Assembly (NCBI GenBank): GCA_030248225.1
Contig: JASANE010019229.1
Location: 31,095 to 95,094 of the forward strand
From: Trileptium ribeirensis
Taxonomy: Eukaryota; Nematoda; Enoplea; Enoplida; Thoracostomopsidae
Direction of reading: 5' to 3'
DNA: 64,000 bases
Shown: in pieces, positions 47,322 to 59,344 of the stretch
How positions within the stretch are numbered: the stretch's first letter is position 1
How the letters are laid out: each line of letters begins with the position of its first letter
Notes under the pieces: model-generated
Database searches by the model: none
What the model saw: only the letters and a program-made list of their open reading frames with translations
What the model was told of the DNA's origin: nothing
Program-made: the position numbers and the translations under genes

Positions 47322-47411
47322 TTTGATGCATATCATTGTTTTCAATCTCATCGTTGTCGCAACTGCGCTTGTATTTGCTATGTTTCTGCCACAAGTTGGA
47401 ACCATTATTCG
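47322..47411 (+). CDS. SLC38A9: SLC38A9 exon: TM9
   Basis: The acceptor gatatttccag and donor gtaagc bracket 90 bases reading (S)-L-M-H-I-I-V-F-N-L-I-V-V-A-T and ending F-L-P-Q-V-G-T-I-I-R. Helix followed by P-x-(V/I)-G-x-I-(I)-R matches the human FYPNIGGIIR segment. Confidence 0.94.
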
Positions 47412-49713
47412 GTAAGCTATACACAAAGGATACCATAACGGAATTGTAGAGATTGACATAATTATAAGATAAATAATTTTCCACAAACGCGGTTCGTTTG
47501 CTCGATTGCTAAGTATATTGTGATGTTCTATAGGAAGCTTTCTGATTGCTCATAAAAGTCACTGAGAAACTATGCATTAAGGCAGCTGTGACATCCATTT
47601 GCGCCATATAAAGCCAGACTCACTAATTGTTTCGAGAGTGCAAGAGTAAGTAAAAAACTGAATTTTCCAAATCTATAAATCGCAATGGATTTTGAAGGAA
47701 AATTTGCATTTCGAAGGGAATTTAATGTTGTCGGCCCCTAACACTTGCTATGTTAGATGAATCAAGGAACTATTATTGGTTTTGCCGTAATCGTAACCTC
47801 TGAAACCAGTAGAGCTACTTTAGCTACCGACGTTTAGCTATAATTAGAAAAATGACAAAATTTATACCATTTTTGATTGCGAAATTGAAGATTTTTAACC
47901 CGAGGCAGCATCCTATATTGATATCACATGCACCCAACTGATACACTAAACGTGCTTAATAGTATAACTAATAATATAAACACATTGTTCGCCTCCAACA
48001 AACAGGAAATTCAGCAATATTGTAAAGAAGTGACCTTTTGAATAGTCTTAAACTTTGGCTCATAGGGGTCTGAAATGGATGAAAGTACAAAATGAATCAG
48101 GTCGATTTATGTATGAAAAATTAAACACTAAATTTGTTAACATTTTCGGCAAGAAATCATTGTACCTAACCTAAACCTAACAGATTCTGTTACGCATTCG
48201 GAGGGTCATAAATTCATGTATCGGATTTTTGCATCACATAGGTGGACAAAACAATTTTATTTGATTACTATTTGAGGACGCTCCGTTGGCTACGCTCGTA
48301 CGCTCGTTCCGTTTTAATAAACTTCTGCATTTGCGGACTTAAAATATGTTACTTTTGCAAATGTGACGCCAGATCATTACAAATTATCTAAATCAGTTTA
48401 ACGGCTAATCATTGTTTAATATTCTGGAAAAAACTTTGGTCACTACATTTTTTAACAATTTTTGTGGCCTGGTAATGTAGCACGCCAGCTTTATTACTCA
48501 AATTTAAAGCATACTCTAGAGCTCACAATAGCTGTCGTGCTAGGCTGTTTCAATATATGCATTATGTAAAATGTAGCACTTGCAATTTCCGGAATTGTTT
48601 CATGCTAGCACTAAACATATGCCTATCATAAATCCTGCTAATCAAATAAGGTCACACTTTATCTGTGCTTACACAAAATGTGGAACATTATTTACACATC
48701 ATGATCCATGCTTTATATTAAAACATAGACATGAGCTAATAATAAACTTCCGTAAATAGCCGGTTCACGCAACATTATGGCTTGTCCACAGTGGGGGTTG
48801 GGGACCCCGCTAACACTCCAAATTTCCTATTTTCGTGATATTTTTCCATATATCCGTTCCGCCATCGCCGAAACCCCCATGTTCAACTAAAGCCAAATTT
48901 TTTTGTCTCAAAACTTATGTTTTGTCTATGCAAAATGTTTTTAAACATTAATTACCACCATTTCGAATTCTACATAAAACATCGTTTTAAAGTATGGAAA
49001 TACCTGTACAACAGTAAAAGTGCATGAAAATATGTAAATATTATGCATTTTTAAGCAAAATTTATCCTCCCTTCCTCACATTTTGAAATTTTTATCGACA
49101 ATGAAAATATGCCCCCCCCGAAATTCTCCGCCTTTTGGAAGACTGAAAGGCCAGTATTATGTACATCGCATTACCATTACAATCTGCGTTATGCGTTCAC
49201 TGGTTAGAACAATAGCTAGATCACTGATAGCATCCATATTAATTTCGAACACGAATGCATGTGATCTTTCGCCAAATATTTATGTCAATACTAATATAAT
49301 AAATATACATTTATGGGCTTGTTCGATATTGATGTGGTCACAGTCTTTACAAGTGCAATGTCAAAATATACGTACTATGGCATATTATATAATGAAGTAC
49401 ATAGTCACGTGCCTACATTGTAATGTACGAATGTGCAAGATAGATTAATGTATAGTAAATGTGCCCATTTATGTGCAATTTTTGACTGGCTTTAAAATCT
49501 TTATGAACAGTCTGTAAATCGCACAATATTATTGTGGAAATTCCATGTGGATAATGTGCTGCTCGCGTGTTATTTATGTTAGGTTGTGTATGTGGTACTC
49601 CATATGCATAACTGTGTTATAACTAATGCAACAAAACAGTAATCACGTGCGTATCTGTTTCATAAGGGTTAACTATTGGCATTTTGTATAACGTTGTATT
49701 ATTCCATATAATT

Positions 49714-50140
49714 ATAGAACTCGGCAAAAATGTCAGTCGCTTGGGACTCGCTCGAAAGAAATTTATTCTATATTATTATTAAATTAATTAATTAATATAT
49801 TATCTAAATTATTCTTTATTTACAGTACCCGCCAAAAATGATTCTTCCTCATCTCGCACACTCGCTCGACCCAGACCCCCACGATTGAAATAAATTTGTT
49901 CTAAAAATAGAATTTCCTATTAATTTAAATAGGTGTGCGACCGCCGCCCCCCCTACTCCGAGCGGCCCCCCCCCCCCGCCTCGCTCGCGACCCACTCCTC
50001 GAAATGCGACGGTCATTTTTGGCGAGTACTGTAATTAGAATTCGTTATTAATTTTAATTGTTTCGAAATCTCGAGCAAGCCAATCGCTCGAGAGTAGACC
50101 GCTCGAAATGCTACGGTCATTTCGGACGCGTACTGTATAT
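49714..50140. mobile_element. Outer copy of a TACAGTA MITE split by an inner copy
   Basis: The left half (from about 49714, tagaactcggcaaaaatg, tcgctcg) and the right half (50034-50140, gaaatctcgagcaagcc to cggacgcgtactgta) are the two ends of one element. They are separated by a complete copy at 49821-50033. Confidence 0.55.
49821..50033. mobile_element. Complete TA-flanked mariner-type MITE
   Basis: The ends TACAGTACCCGCCAAAAATG and (reverse complement) TACAGTACTCGCCAAAAATG are near-perfect inverted repeats with TA at each edge, as for Tc1/mariner insertions. The element is 213 bp, has no coding capacity, and includes a run of 14 C at 49964-49977. Confidence 0.75.
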
Positions 50141-50373
50141 AACTAATGTAACAAGATGGTAACCACTTAATATTTGCTTAAAGGTTAAATAAAGATTTGG
50201 ATTTCTCAAAACTATATAGTGTGAAATTTATATGTTGATGCAGTACCCATAATTTATTCGAAATCCCTGAGCCGTCAGGAAAATAATGGAAATACCAAAA
50301 ATGTATCACAGCTGTCAATGAATGTTGAGATTAAATCTTAGCAGATCCCGCCGTAAAAATTTTTCTATTTCAG

Positions 50374-50542
50374 ATTTGTTGGTGCGCTTGCAGGTTTGGC
50401 ATATGTTTTTACTTTGCCAAGCGTTGTCTACATGGCTCGACTATATTATACTGAACAGCTGCGGTGGTATCATGTTGCAATTCATGTTTCGTTGTTCGCT
50501 GTTGGAACGGCTAACTTTTTGGCTCAGTTTGCTTTGCTTTGA
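50374..50542 (+). CDS. SLC38A9: SLC38A9 last exon: TM10, TM11 and stop
   Basis: The acceptor ctatttcag opens the final exon, (R)-F-V-G-A-L-A-G-L-A-Y-V-F-T-L-P-S-V-V-Y and on to L-R-W-Y-H-V-A-I-H-V, then the last helix ending F-L-A-Q-F-A-L-L and TGA. Human SLC38A9 ends in the same way (a helix and Q-F-F). The 55 codons finish the frame without a break. Confidence 0.96.
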
Positions 50543-50860
50543 TGGCTGAGTTTGATCAGAATTGTTGCATAAAGGCTGAATCAAAATATTAACGTTATCT
50601 CAATCATTAATTCTGAACTTTTCTACCGGCATTTTTATAGCATTGTATATTTATACAAAATGGGCCAAAAAGACGAATAATGATTATGCGTTTTACAGCA
50701 GTAATTTATGAAATGAATTATCAAGCTTAATCTTACGAATTAGATAGATTAATCGATTTATGTCACGCTGTTATACGAAAAGACATCTGCACTACCACTA
50801 AATATAAACGACGCCTATAATACAAATAAATATTTTGTTAGCTCAAGTATTGTAGGAAAC
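50543..50860 (+). terminator. Probable 3' UTR and polyadenylation signal of SLC38A9
   Basis: After the stop the sequence is AT-rich without frames. The first AATAAA hexamer is at 50825-50830, followed by a t-rich stretch (tattttgttagc). A second candidate (gaataaag) lies near 51151. Confidence 0.45.
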
Positions 50861-51289
50861 CGAATAATTACGAATTAGTATTCGATGCGTGTAGTGATAT
50901 TTGATAAAGTAGAAATTATTACAGTAACGCAAAATTTTGCATATGCTGTTAACCGCAGTGAGCATTCGTATAAACCGTTGAAGATGGGAATTTATTATTA
51001 TGCAAACGTTTTCAATATTAGGCAGGTATTACGGCAGTGGTAGTTAATATTATATAACTAAATCACCTGTTAACTGTAACAAAAACATAATATGTAACTA
51101 ATGATAAAGAATGATTAGTATGCAAACCAACAATATAGAAAATTCTGAGAATAAAGTTTGTCGAGGTTGGCTAGTAGCAGTGTTCAACCAAGGAGTTAGT
51201 TTCCGTTTTAATGAGCCTGTCTTAATACTCATTTTAAGTATCATAAGGTGATAGAATGAATATGTTCATATAATGTACTGCCCTGTCAG

Positions 51290-52215
51290 AAAGGTATGTA
51301 TTTTCGCATTCGGGCACCATAGTAGTTGCACTAAGGCACCAATCATCGCACTCGTGCACTCAACTATCTCACTCAGGCGCTCAACAGTCTCAATCGGGTA
51401 CTACTCTCGTTAGATTACCGATGAGTTTTCATTCTAGAACTGTTGAGTCGCCCTCGGACAGTGCTGAATCGCGGTTGGACACAGATGAGTCGCACTCTGG
51501 CACTGAAGAATCGCCCTCCGACACTGTATTTTATATGCATTTTCGAATTTTATTAAAGCAGCTGCTTCCTCTGTGTAATCTATTTAGGTTGCCACATGTG
51601 CTTTATTATTCGCAGCAGGACGACAAGGCGCTTAACAGTCTCACTCGGGTACTTTTCTCGCTAAATTACTGATGAGTTGTTATTCGTACACTATTGAGTA
51701 GCCTTCAGACACTGCTAAATCGCGCTTGGACACTGATGAGTCGCACTCTGGCACTGAAGAATCGCCCTCCGACGCTATGTATTTTATATGCATTTTCGAA
51801 TTTTATTGAAGCAACTGCTTCCTCTGTGTAATCTATTTATGTTGCCACAGGTGATATATTAATCGCGGCAGTACCACACCCACCGTTTAGACCTACAAGA
51901 GGACATAAGCATTTCAGTATAGAAACTAACCATGGAAATTATGTAATTATAAGCGTTGTTGACTTTCCTTTTTATACCACTCACCTGGCCATTTATATAT
52001 CTGGAAAAATGCATTTATAGTTAAACAAATACGTAAACAAGTGCAAATACACACAAACGAAACTACGTAATAGCCGAGCGCGACTCTCCAGTACCCGGGC
52101 GAAACTCGTTAGTGCCAGAATGGTAATTGTGTGCCATTGAGATGTTTGCACGCCCGAGCGAGACGCTTCAGTACCCGACTGAGGCTGGTGCCCGAATGGG
52201 ATAGAACAGTCACAA
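51290..52215. repeat. Array of gtgcc/cactcgg words with a 248-bp duplication
   Basis: Short words of the type (t)cgca-ctcggg-cac recur from 51290 to 51420. The reverse-complement sense takes over from 51440, where two long direct copies occur 248 bp apart (identical gcactctggcactgaagaat at 51491 and 51739). The words reappear inverted at 52080-52210 (agtacccgggcgaaactcg, ggtgcccgaatggg). The frame 51421-51672 only reflects the repeat. Confidence 0.7.
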
Positions 52216-55050
52216 ATTTAATGGTTGCTGCACGTTCGAGATTAGCTCGATGTTCGTTCCAAAACTTTTTTTGTTCGATGGACATGTTGGTCGTATTCTA
52301 ATGTGTTTGACGTTTTCGACGGTATATACCTGTTATAAGTGATCAAAAGTTTGGGTGAGCAAAATTGCAAAAAATAAAAGTGCAATTAAAACATTGTTAA
52401 TATAACAAAAACTTAAAGCTGTTCTGAAACATATTTGAAACTGTTTGAAATGCTTTCGAAAAAATTCTGGTGAAAGTGAGTGTCCGATACCTTGTCGAAG
52501 TCTCTCTCGTGACCGTCATTTCTCAGGGGCTGCTCTGATTTTGTGAAAGTGAGTTGTCATTCCTATGTTAGCTCCAAGTTAAATACTGGTGTATAATTTC
52601 ATATCTCCTTGAAATGGTTACAAATCATTCAGGCAGTATGTGTACATAACATATTATTTTGCTTTTCAAGTGTTACAATAATGTAATTGATGTATCTTTT
52701 GATTCTTTAACAAATTGGGAGACAGGATAAATTTTTCCACCTCGTCGACTTTAAAACTATATTTCTTTTTCAACCAGAAACTGGCGCATTGCATCGGAGT
52801 ACTGGCGACAGTTCAATTGCACTGCTTCGTCGCCCGTAAACTAGAAGGCTAACTCATTAAGATTAATTATCTCAGCTTGTTAAACCTTATAAACTACAGA
52901 CGAATTTGGTTAGATTTGATGTATTTTTACAGCAATAATTTCTTCACCGCCTGTTCTTAGATTTGGTATGTTTTATAGTGCACTTCGTTTTGCTAACTAT
53001 TTATTATCAAAAGGTGACTACTTATTATCAAGAGGTGACTACTTACTGACGCTTCCAGCGCCATCTTTGAGATAAGAACAATGAAATATAAAAATGTATT
53101 CGCGAATAATATTGTCGGATCATAAATTAAAAAAAAATATTTTTTGTGTAGCCGAAAATATTTTTCTTTCAATTAATTTTTTTGCTTATTATTATCTTTC
53201 GGTAATCGTCAGTGACCGGAGCTACACTTCATAGGACCAAATACTTTTGTCTCTGAGTGATTACGCGGAGCAGTGAAGCATCTACGATATGTGTACTTAT
53301 TTGTGAGATAAAATACACTTCATTTTTGTATACTTTAGCGCTGTATGTAATATATTTTCATCATTAGACGTTCCATAAAATATTGTAGCATATTTATTTC
53401 GTGTGGCAATGTAGCGAACTAAAGTAGTATATGTATGTAGTGGGTGTATTGAGTTCGATGTTTTAACTAAATTCAATAAAACAGCACTTTCCATGTGTAG
53501 TGCATATAAATTGCACTAAGGATATTTTGAAGCCATCCTAATTTCTCCTTCCTCCGGCTATCGAAAAGACACAAGGTTTTTGGAACCAAATTTTTACGTT
53601 CGGTCGTAACACATGCATATGGGCACGTATAGCACAAATTCTGTTCCATTCAGCAATTCAAAAGTCGTAAAACCCACAGACCCATTCTAGCTATGTATAT
53701 ACTTGCTAGTGCTGGACAAGGGCCAATTTAAAAGTATAATGGCTTAGAAAATTTAGAGCCGGCAACAGTTCGGCCAGTCGACAGCCCAGCCGCTTGTTTA
53801 CAGCCAAATGCCAAGAACCATTTCTTACTGCGATACAATAATTTATAATACATAAAATCTACTTCAGAATTTTAGTTCGGAAATTCGTCTCATCTGCTAG
53901 TGAAATTTTTACTCTGTGTTATGTGAAACGGCAAAAGTTTGGAATCCAACAGCTAAACGGACTTTAACCAAGTATACTAGATGTAATGTTGGTCTACGGC
54001 CGTCGTTTTGGAAGATCGACCCGTAACTGTACTAAAATGATTTACAGATATACAATATGAACGAACAAAAATATTTTAAATAAATAATGATGGTTGTTGT
54101 TGGCAGGTAAAAAAATAACCGTATATGTATACTTTTAGCAAATGCTCACAATACATTTTGCCCAACTACGCTAGTAAGTGCAACTAAAATTCACGTAATG
54201 TTTATACTTCACCTTTTGTTACAATATGCGGCACATATGATCGCCTCCAGGTTCCCAAGCTGAGGGGTGTAAGTTGTATGTAAACTGTGCCGTCCTCGAT
54301 ATAGTAAGGCTTAGCCTTAACTAAGGTCCTTATATAAGTCATATATATATAAAGCCTAAAATTAAGCCGGGTGGCGCTTCCCCCGAACCTATGTACGAAG
54401 CTGTTCTTTCTTAAGGATGTAACGTCACGTCTCTCGTTTTGACTTGGGCCTGAGTAACGATACCATGTTAAAACTATGAGTTTAGGTACAATATGACGTC
54501 GTGTCATTTGCAACCAGTAAGAAACTCGGTAAAATCCTTGATGTCAAATGTGGCAAGTATTTTTAACTGTGGCTCAATAGCCTAAAATACCACACATGTT
54601 TGTTCCGACAGAAAGTGTACAGAGAAAGTTGTTCTCATCGAGGCGCAATTTTGGAAAGATCTACTCATAGTAGAGTATTAGGTACATAGCCTGATAAAAT
54701 AACAATTTACATAGTGTACGACTGCGTTAATAAATATGTATTGTGCGAATGTGTACGATTTTTTCAATACCAAATGAAGGGAGCTAAAAGAGCTGTTTTG
54801 TAATATATATACCTACTAGCTGTGATATCGTTTTCAAGTAATTGTGTTTTGCTGGTCACAAAAAGATAAATAAAATGAAATTTTAAACTACCTTCTAAGC
54901 GGAAAGTGTTCGCTTCGTTTACCTACATGTCCATTCATTGTTTCGTTATTTTTCCCTTATTATGTTTGTTATATAAAATGGTTTGAGTTTGTCACTACGC
55001 GCTGATACAATATGTTTAGGATGACTTATATATATATTCAAACAAATGGC
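52216..55050. other. Intergenic AT-rich sequence, nothing recognised
   Basis: Only short frames occur (for example 53297-53494 and 54202-54513 on the minus strand), without domains or splice context. A small direct repeat (aaaggtgactacttattatcaagaggtgactac) near 53010 is the only local structure I noted. Confidence 0.3.
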
Positions 55051-55627
55051 GGTTCGTTTCCATTATCCTCCCAGCCCGCGTTTGTCCATAAATGATCAGA
55101 TTTTGGTATTTTTGCGATCCTCGACAACTCCCCTGATCATTTCGACCAAAAAATTTTTTAAAATTTTGGATTTTCGGGAACCAAGGGTCTCTCCTTGGGA
55201 ACCCAAACATTTCTTTTCTTAAAAATTAGGTTTTTACCCACCACTCGAAGCGGCTTGACGAGCTGAATCGAATGGTTATATTTTTTATGGGGTTCAGTAA
55301 CCGGATCCTAAGTTATGGCCAAAAATATAGGAATCTGAGAGGTTTAGGAATTGAATAGTGCCCATGACTTAGAATGCTTTTATCGGATTCTATTAAAAAT
55401 AACACCATTACACTCAGCTCGTCAAGCCGCGTCGAATAATGTGTAAAATCCAATTTTTAAGAAAAAATTTTTGTGGTTCTCGAGGGGGGACCCGAAAAAA
55501 ATCGAAAATTTTAAAAATTCAATTTTTTGGTCAAAATGATCAGGGAGGTCTGGTCTCGAGGATCACAAAATTTCCAGAATTTTTGGGCAAATGCGGGCTG
55601 GGGATATATAATGGGAAAGAACCCAAA
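55051..55627. mobile_element. Foldback element with arms of about 240 bp
   Basis: The left arm (55051-55290) and right arm (55385-55627) are inverted copies: cagcccgc, ctgatcatttcgaccaaaaaatt/ctgatcattttgaccaaaaaatt, cttaaaaatt and cggcttgacgagctgaat are shared in order. A spacer of about 95 bp separates them. Arms differ by perhaps 20-25 percent and small gaps. No coding frame is credible. This is either a foldback-type transposon or two head-to-head MITEs. Confidence 0.75.
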
Positions 55628-55979
55628 TGGCAATATAGGACATTATTACCAGTCATGAAGTAAACATACACACTTAGCTTTAAACATCGCCGGAATCAGT
55701 AAATTCAAACTGCTCACAATGAACGCGTGACATCTAAATGTTTGTAAATCTGGCTAGAGACAAATTGGTACAAGAGCATGTTATCTATCTGTAGGAAATT
55801 GTACATTCTAAGAATTGTGTACAACGGACCCATACGTAAATTGAAACCAAAGTTTACACAACTGAATATGTAATATGTCTATTACTTTATATGTCGTGAA
55901 AACGTCAGCTAATTATTAACAAACTGTTTTATAGCTCAGGGATTCCTATAGGTTTACTGTGTACTCGGACCAGTTCTTA

Positions 55980-57040
55980 GTGATGTCATTTGCACCAAGA
56001 TTGCCCACTATGGTGCCGGACGAACCCTCCTTCCCCCACCAGCCGGTGAACCTAAGGGAACCGGTTAGTTTAGTAGGCCGCCAGCAGACCAGCGTGTTCA
56101 GGCTGGCCCACCCCCTAGTGCTATGAATGTCACCCGAAGGAGTGTTAACCTTTAAGTCTGCTCACAAGTAGTAACGCTGACCCGTCCTTCCCCTCAGTCC
56201 CTAGGGTCCAACTTTTAATTTCTCGACCTCGTGATTTCAATCGCGGTGCCAATATTGTTTACCCTTTCACTTAGCCTATGCCACACGAAAATTCGGTAGC
56301 TTTTTGGGTTACCTAAGAGCCGCTTCCAGGATTCGCTACCTTACCTACAATTTTGGTGAAAAAATTCGATGCTATCTTTAATAAGAAAAGGTTTCTCCTT
56401 GGATATATGAAGCCACCATCGAATGGTTCGCTTTATCTAGATTGAACTATTTTACTTCCAGCTTCTGTGTAGGCTTACCTATTCTACTGATTATCGCGTA
56501 ATTGCACAAAGATTCCCAATGGGCAAAGGAACCACTCGAGCAGAATGAAACTCAGTTACTAATTTTACGTCTTGGACACAAGTATTTACGGGCGCGCAGA
56601 GCATCAACTTGAATCTCTAGCACCCGCAAGAGCGGTCTTCGCCGTTGAAAAATACACCTAGATCTCTGCAAAATTTTACTCAAAAGGACCAGGCAATCCT
56701 CCTGTATGCAGCAGGACAGGCTCGCCTGGACAAAACCAGAATGTGAAAAGAACATCAAAAGCATACACGGCGGCAGGAGGGGGTAACCCTCCCCTGAGGT
56801 CCGGCGGACCAAACCGGAAAGGTTGGGGGCCCAAAAAAAAGTCCTCACGACCAACCCCCCTAGAAAATTTGGCCGGCCGGGGGTTACCCTCCGTGGGATG
56901 GCCGACCGCCGCCATGTATGACCAAAGTGTTAACCGGAAACTACGAAATTTCAGCTCTACTGGCTTCGATGCGGCATCGGAACTTTCCTTTTCATACCTT
57001 CTGACTTTACCTTCCGTTTTCTTTCTTGTTCCCCACTACG
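55980..57040. other. GC-rich stretch, no gene recognised
   Basis: Between 56010 and 56190 and again 56760-56920 the sequence is rich in G and C, with overlapping glycine/proline/arginine-rich frames on both strands (56743-57048 on +, 56552-56915 on -). I see no domain. It is probably fragmentary element DNA. Confidence 0.3.
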
Positions 57041-57336
57041 TACCCTAGCATATAAGTTTAAAATTCCTAACGTCAAATGCACATCTATATATATATAAAA
57101 GACAGAAATAAACGGTACAAATTATAAACGCAAGCTGTGATCTCGCAGACCTGTAAATCGTGACGCAGCCAAGTTTAACTGAGAAAGAACATACCTACAA
57201 CAGATGACGGGACATCTTTGATGCAGAGAAACCCAATTACGTAAACAACTAAGTCTGGGCCAGGTTGCGCATAGGTTTTCGACAAAGAGAAAAGATAACA
57301 GCTCCTTCGGACAGTTGATATATAGATTTTTGAATA

Positions 57337-57615
57337 TAGTACACATTGGTATTAAGGGACACTAGTAACTTTTAGTAGTTTTAACCCTATTTTGGGGAAA
57401 TAAGGGACAAACTATTAATGCAAATATATTTCACTATAGAAAAAATATAAACATCTGAGAGTTGGTACGAACAGAGCCTAGTATATACGCTTTCCAATAG
57501 TGCAAACTTTAGTGTTGTAGGTTTGATATTTATTTAGCTAGAGAGGTTTTAAATTGTATGTCCCTTAAATACATACGGTGTCACTGAAGGTGTCCCTTAA
57601 TTGCAATGTGTACTA
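57337..57615. mobile_element. TA-flanked MITE with TAGTACACATTG ends
   Basis: The left end TAGTACACATTGG...attaagggacac and right end (reverse complement TAGTACACATTGC...aattaagggacac) form inverted repeats of about 30 bp. TA stands on both sides. It is 279 bp, AT-rich and non-coding, as expected of a Tc1/mariner-mobilised MITE. Confidence 0.8.
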
Positions 57616-58839
57616 TAGTTTCGGATTACAAAAAGGAGTAGGCAGTCGTGGGCGGGATTAGGTATTGCACTAGTTGACCACCTAAAAGAGAATCAAAATT
57701 TTAAGGGAAGATTTAAGTTATTTGGTTTTCTTTCGAGGTTTTGAAAATGGAACGTTTATGCGCTTCATGAATACATACTAGTATACGCTGGGTGACCCTG
57801 GATGTGGAAATTGGAACCCATGAATCGCCCTTCTCAAGTAGTAATTCATTCGTCTTTCGCAGTTTTGTTCCTGAATTCATAAAGTACAGTGACAGCTACT
57901 TATATATTAATAGAGCAATTACGTATCCATGTCAGGGCCGCCCTCCTAGGGTCTAAATCGCGACGAAATACTCCCACCACAATTTGTATAAATTCTAGCC
58001 GGTACGCCGTGCCCGTCCTGACACGCAATTGGGTATTACATACAGCGGAATTTTGACAAATATAATTCGGTGCATTTAGATTTATTAGAAATGCACATTG
58101 AGTGCGATCTGTGGGTGTCTAATCGCAAAAACATCGAAAGCAGGGTTTGTATGAGTATAATCTAACTGATGCTCCCTGATCTTTCCGGATGCGCATGCAT
58201 TCAACAAAAGACACTTCATTTCACTTTGCTCATCATATGAACTGACCGGATACCCAGAAAGAAATTGAGTTCCCTAAATCTTGTGAAGTCGGCTCGCGCA
58301 CATTTAAGCTGGCAGGTCGAGTGTGATGGACAATGACTATTACGAATATAAGAAATAGTTTATTTTATACAAGCTATATAATACGTGTCATTTAACTGGT
58401 ACCCGCATCACGCTCCGCCAGTATCAGGTCGTTTCTCATGCTACAGTCGTGAATGTAGAATTTTGGTATCCCTAAAAGTTCGGGCTGTACACTGAGCATT
58501 TAAGGCTGAATTTGCAATACTAGAACACGCATTATCGCTATTTTTTCCGGCAGCTTATCGTGTTTTTATTATGAAACGCTGGCGGATACTTTTAACACAG
58601 TATAAATCTTTCGAATTCTAATACTAACCGTCGCATGTAATCCATCGGTTTTCTACGCGAGAATAATGTTTGAGCCAGCCCATAACAGTACTAGACATTC
58701 AAGTGACTCAGATGACGAAGTTTCTGTAACAATTTTGCAAAGGTGACACTAGTTCTGAAGCAGTTTTGTTCAAACTTTTGCCACTTTGTGCATTGACTAT
58801 ACACATTTTGCTGCCAACCCTGCATAATCATCCACTAAA
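57616..58839. other. Intergenic sequence, nothing recognised
   Basis: No frame with a recognisable domain and no clear repeat, apart from a possible MITE-end word (ctacagtcgtgaatgt) at 58441. Confidence 0.3.
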
Positions 58840-59110
58840 TTTGCTGGCCATAATATATTGCCCTCATTTAGAAGATTTGCAGGTTCCACCTGTCCCTATA
58901 TTTCGATTCGAAGCCTGTGCCGCGAGATATAGGCTGCGAAACACTGGCACCCGTATGGCGACATTAGGCAGACCATTCAACATTTGTTTTTGCCATTTTC
59001 ACCCCGTAAATGGGCTCGCATCTGTTCGAGCTCAACTACACATCCTCTTCACTTTTGCTATCGAATAATACATAATTTATCGAAATCCATCCACCTGAAG
59101 GTGAGTTATG
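58840..59110 (+). repeat. Second copy of the dispersed repeat of 36.4 kb
   Basis: It shares ctgcgaaacactgg, tttgccattttcac, tctgttcgagctcaactaca and aatccatcc...gagttatga in the same order with 36380-36620. The frame 58766-59068 overlaps it and has no independent support. Confidence 0.55.
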
Positions 59111-59152
59111 AATGGCAGAAAGAGACAAAACAGAAATTTGCAAGGTTTTGCA

Positions 59153-59336
59153 CAGAGGCGTCGCCAAGGGGGGTTCACGGAGAGCCCTTCTCCCCAGTTT
59201 GGGTCGGTGCCCCCAGTTCGAATTTACTGCTAACTTTTGTCCCTTCAGAAAGCCTTGGTGCCCCCTCAGTTCGGGTTTTGTGCCCCTCCAGAAAACCTTG
59301 GTGTCCCCCTGTTTAGATTTTCTGGTTACGCCGCTG
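59153..59336. mobile_element. hAT-type MITE of 184 bp
   Basis: The ends CAGAGGCGTCGCCA and (reverse complement) CAGCGGCGTAACCA are inverted repeats. Flanking octamers GTTTTGCA (59145-59152) and GTTTTACA (59337-59344) are an 8-bp target duplication with one change. Inside are g/c-rich direct words (agaaa(g/a)ccttggtg-ccccc, twice). Its proline/glycine-rich frames on both strands are by-products. Confidence 0.85.
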
Positions 59337-59344
59337 GTTTTACA

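Larger units (their letters stand above)
2599..50542 (+). other. SLC38A9: SLC38A9-like gene, whole transcription unit (introns included)
   Basis: This is a split gene for a sodium-coupled neutral amino-acid transporter family 9 protein. In animals this protein sits in the lysosomal membrane, senses arginine and contacts Ragulator-Rag GTPases to activate mTORC1. Eleven exons (21718-21806, 25292-25355, 26494-26587, 35440-35607, 37437-37634, 38064-38168, 40182-40288, 42669-42773, 45050-45198, 47322-47411, 50374-50542) have compatible phases at every junction and sum to 1,338 bases, or 445 codons plus stop. Family signatures in order are PDH-x-LPP, IWNTM-x-G-x-S, FPDVC-x-HYFG, LMSNFLF, N-x-KSP, FCHNF and the F-x-GA-x-AGLAYVF end. 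Human SLC38A9 is 561 residues, so about 90-115 N-terminal residues are not placed. An exon at 2599 is tentative. Identification as SLC38A9 is confident; the 5' structure is not. Confidence 0.9.

Noticed and set aside
51421..51672. 83-codon frame with S-x-E/D-S repeats, resembling a disordered acidic protein
   Set aside because: It only follows the degenerate gagtcgc-ctcggacac words, and is not kept open in the second 248-bp copy.
56676..57048. Glycine/proline-rich frames on both strands
   Set aside because: They are a consequence of high GC content with few stop codons. No domain was recognised.
58766..59068. 100-residue plus-strand frame
   Set aside because: It overlaps a dispersed repeat also found at 36.4 kb, where the frame is not kept.
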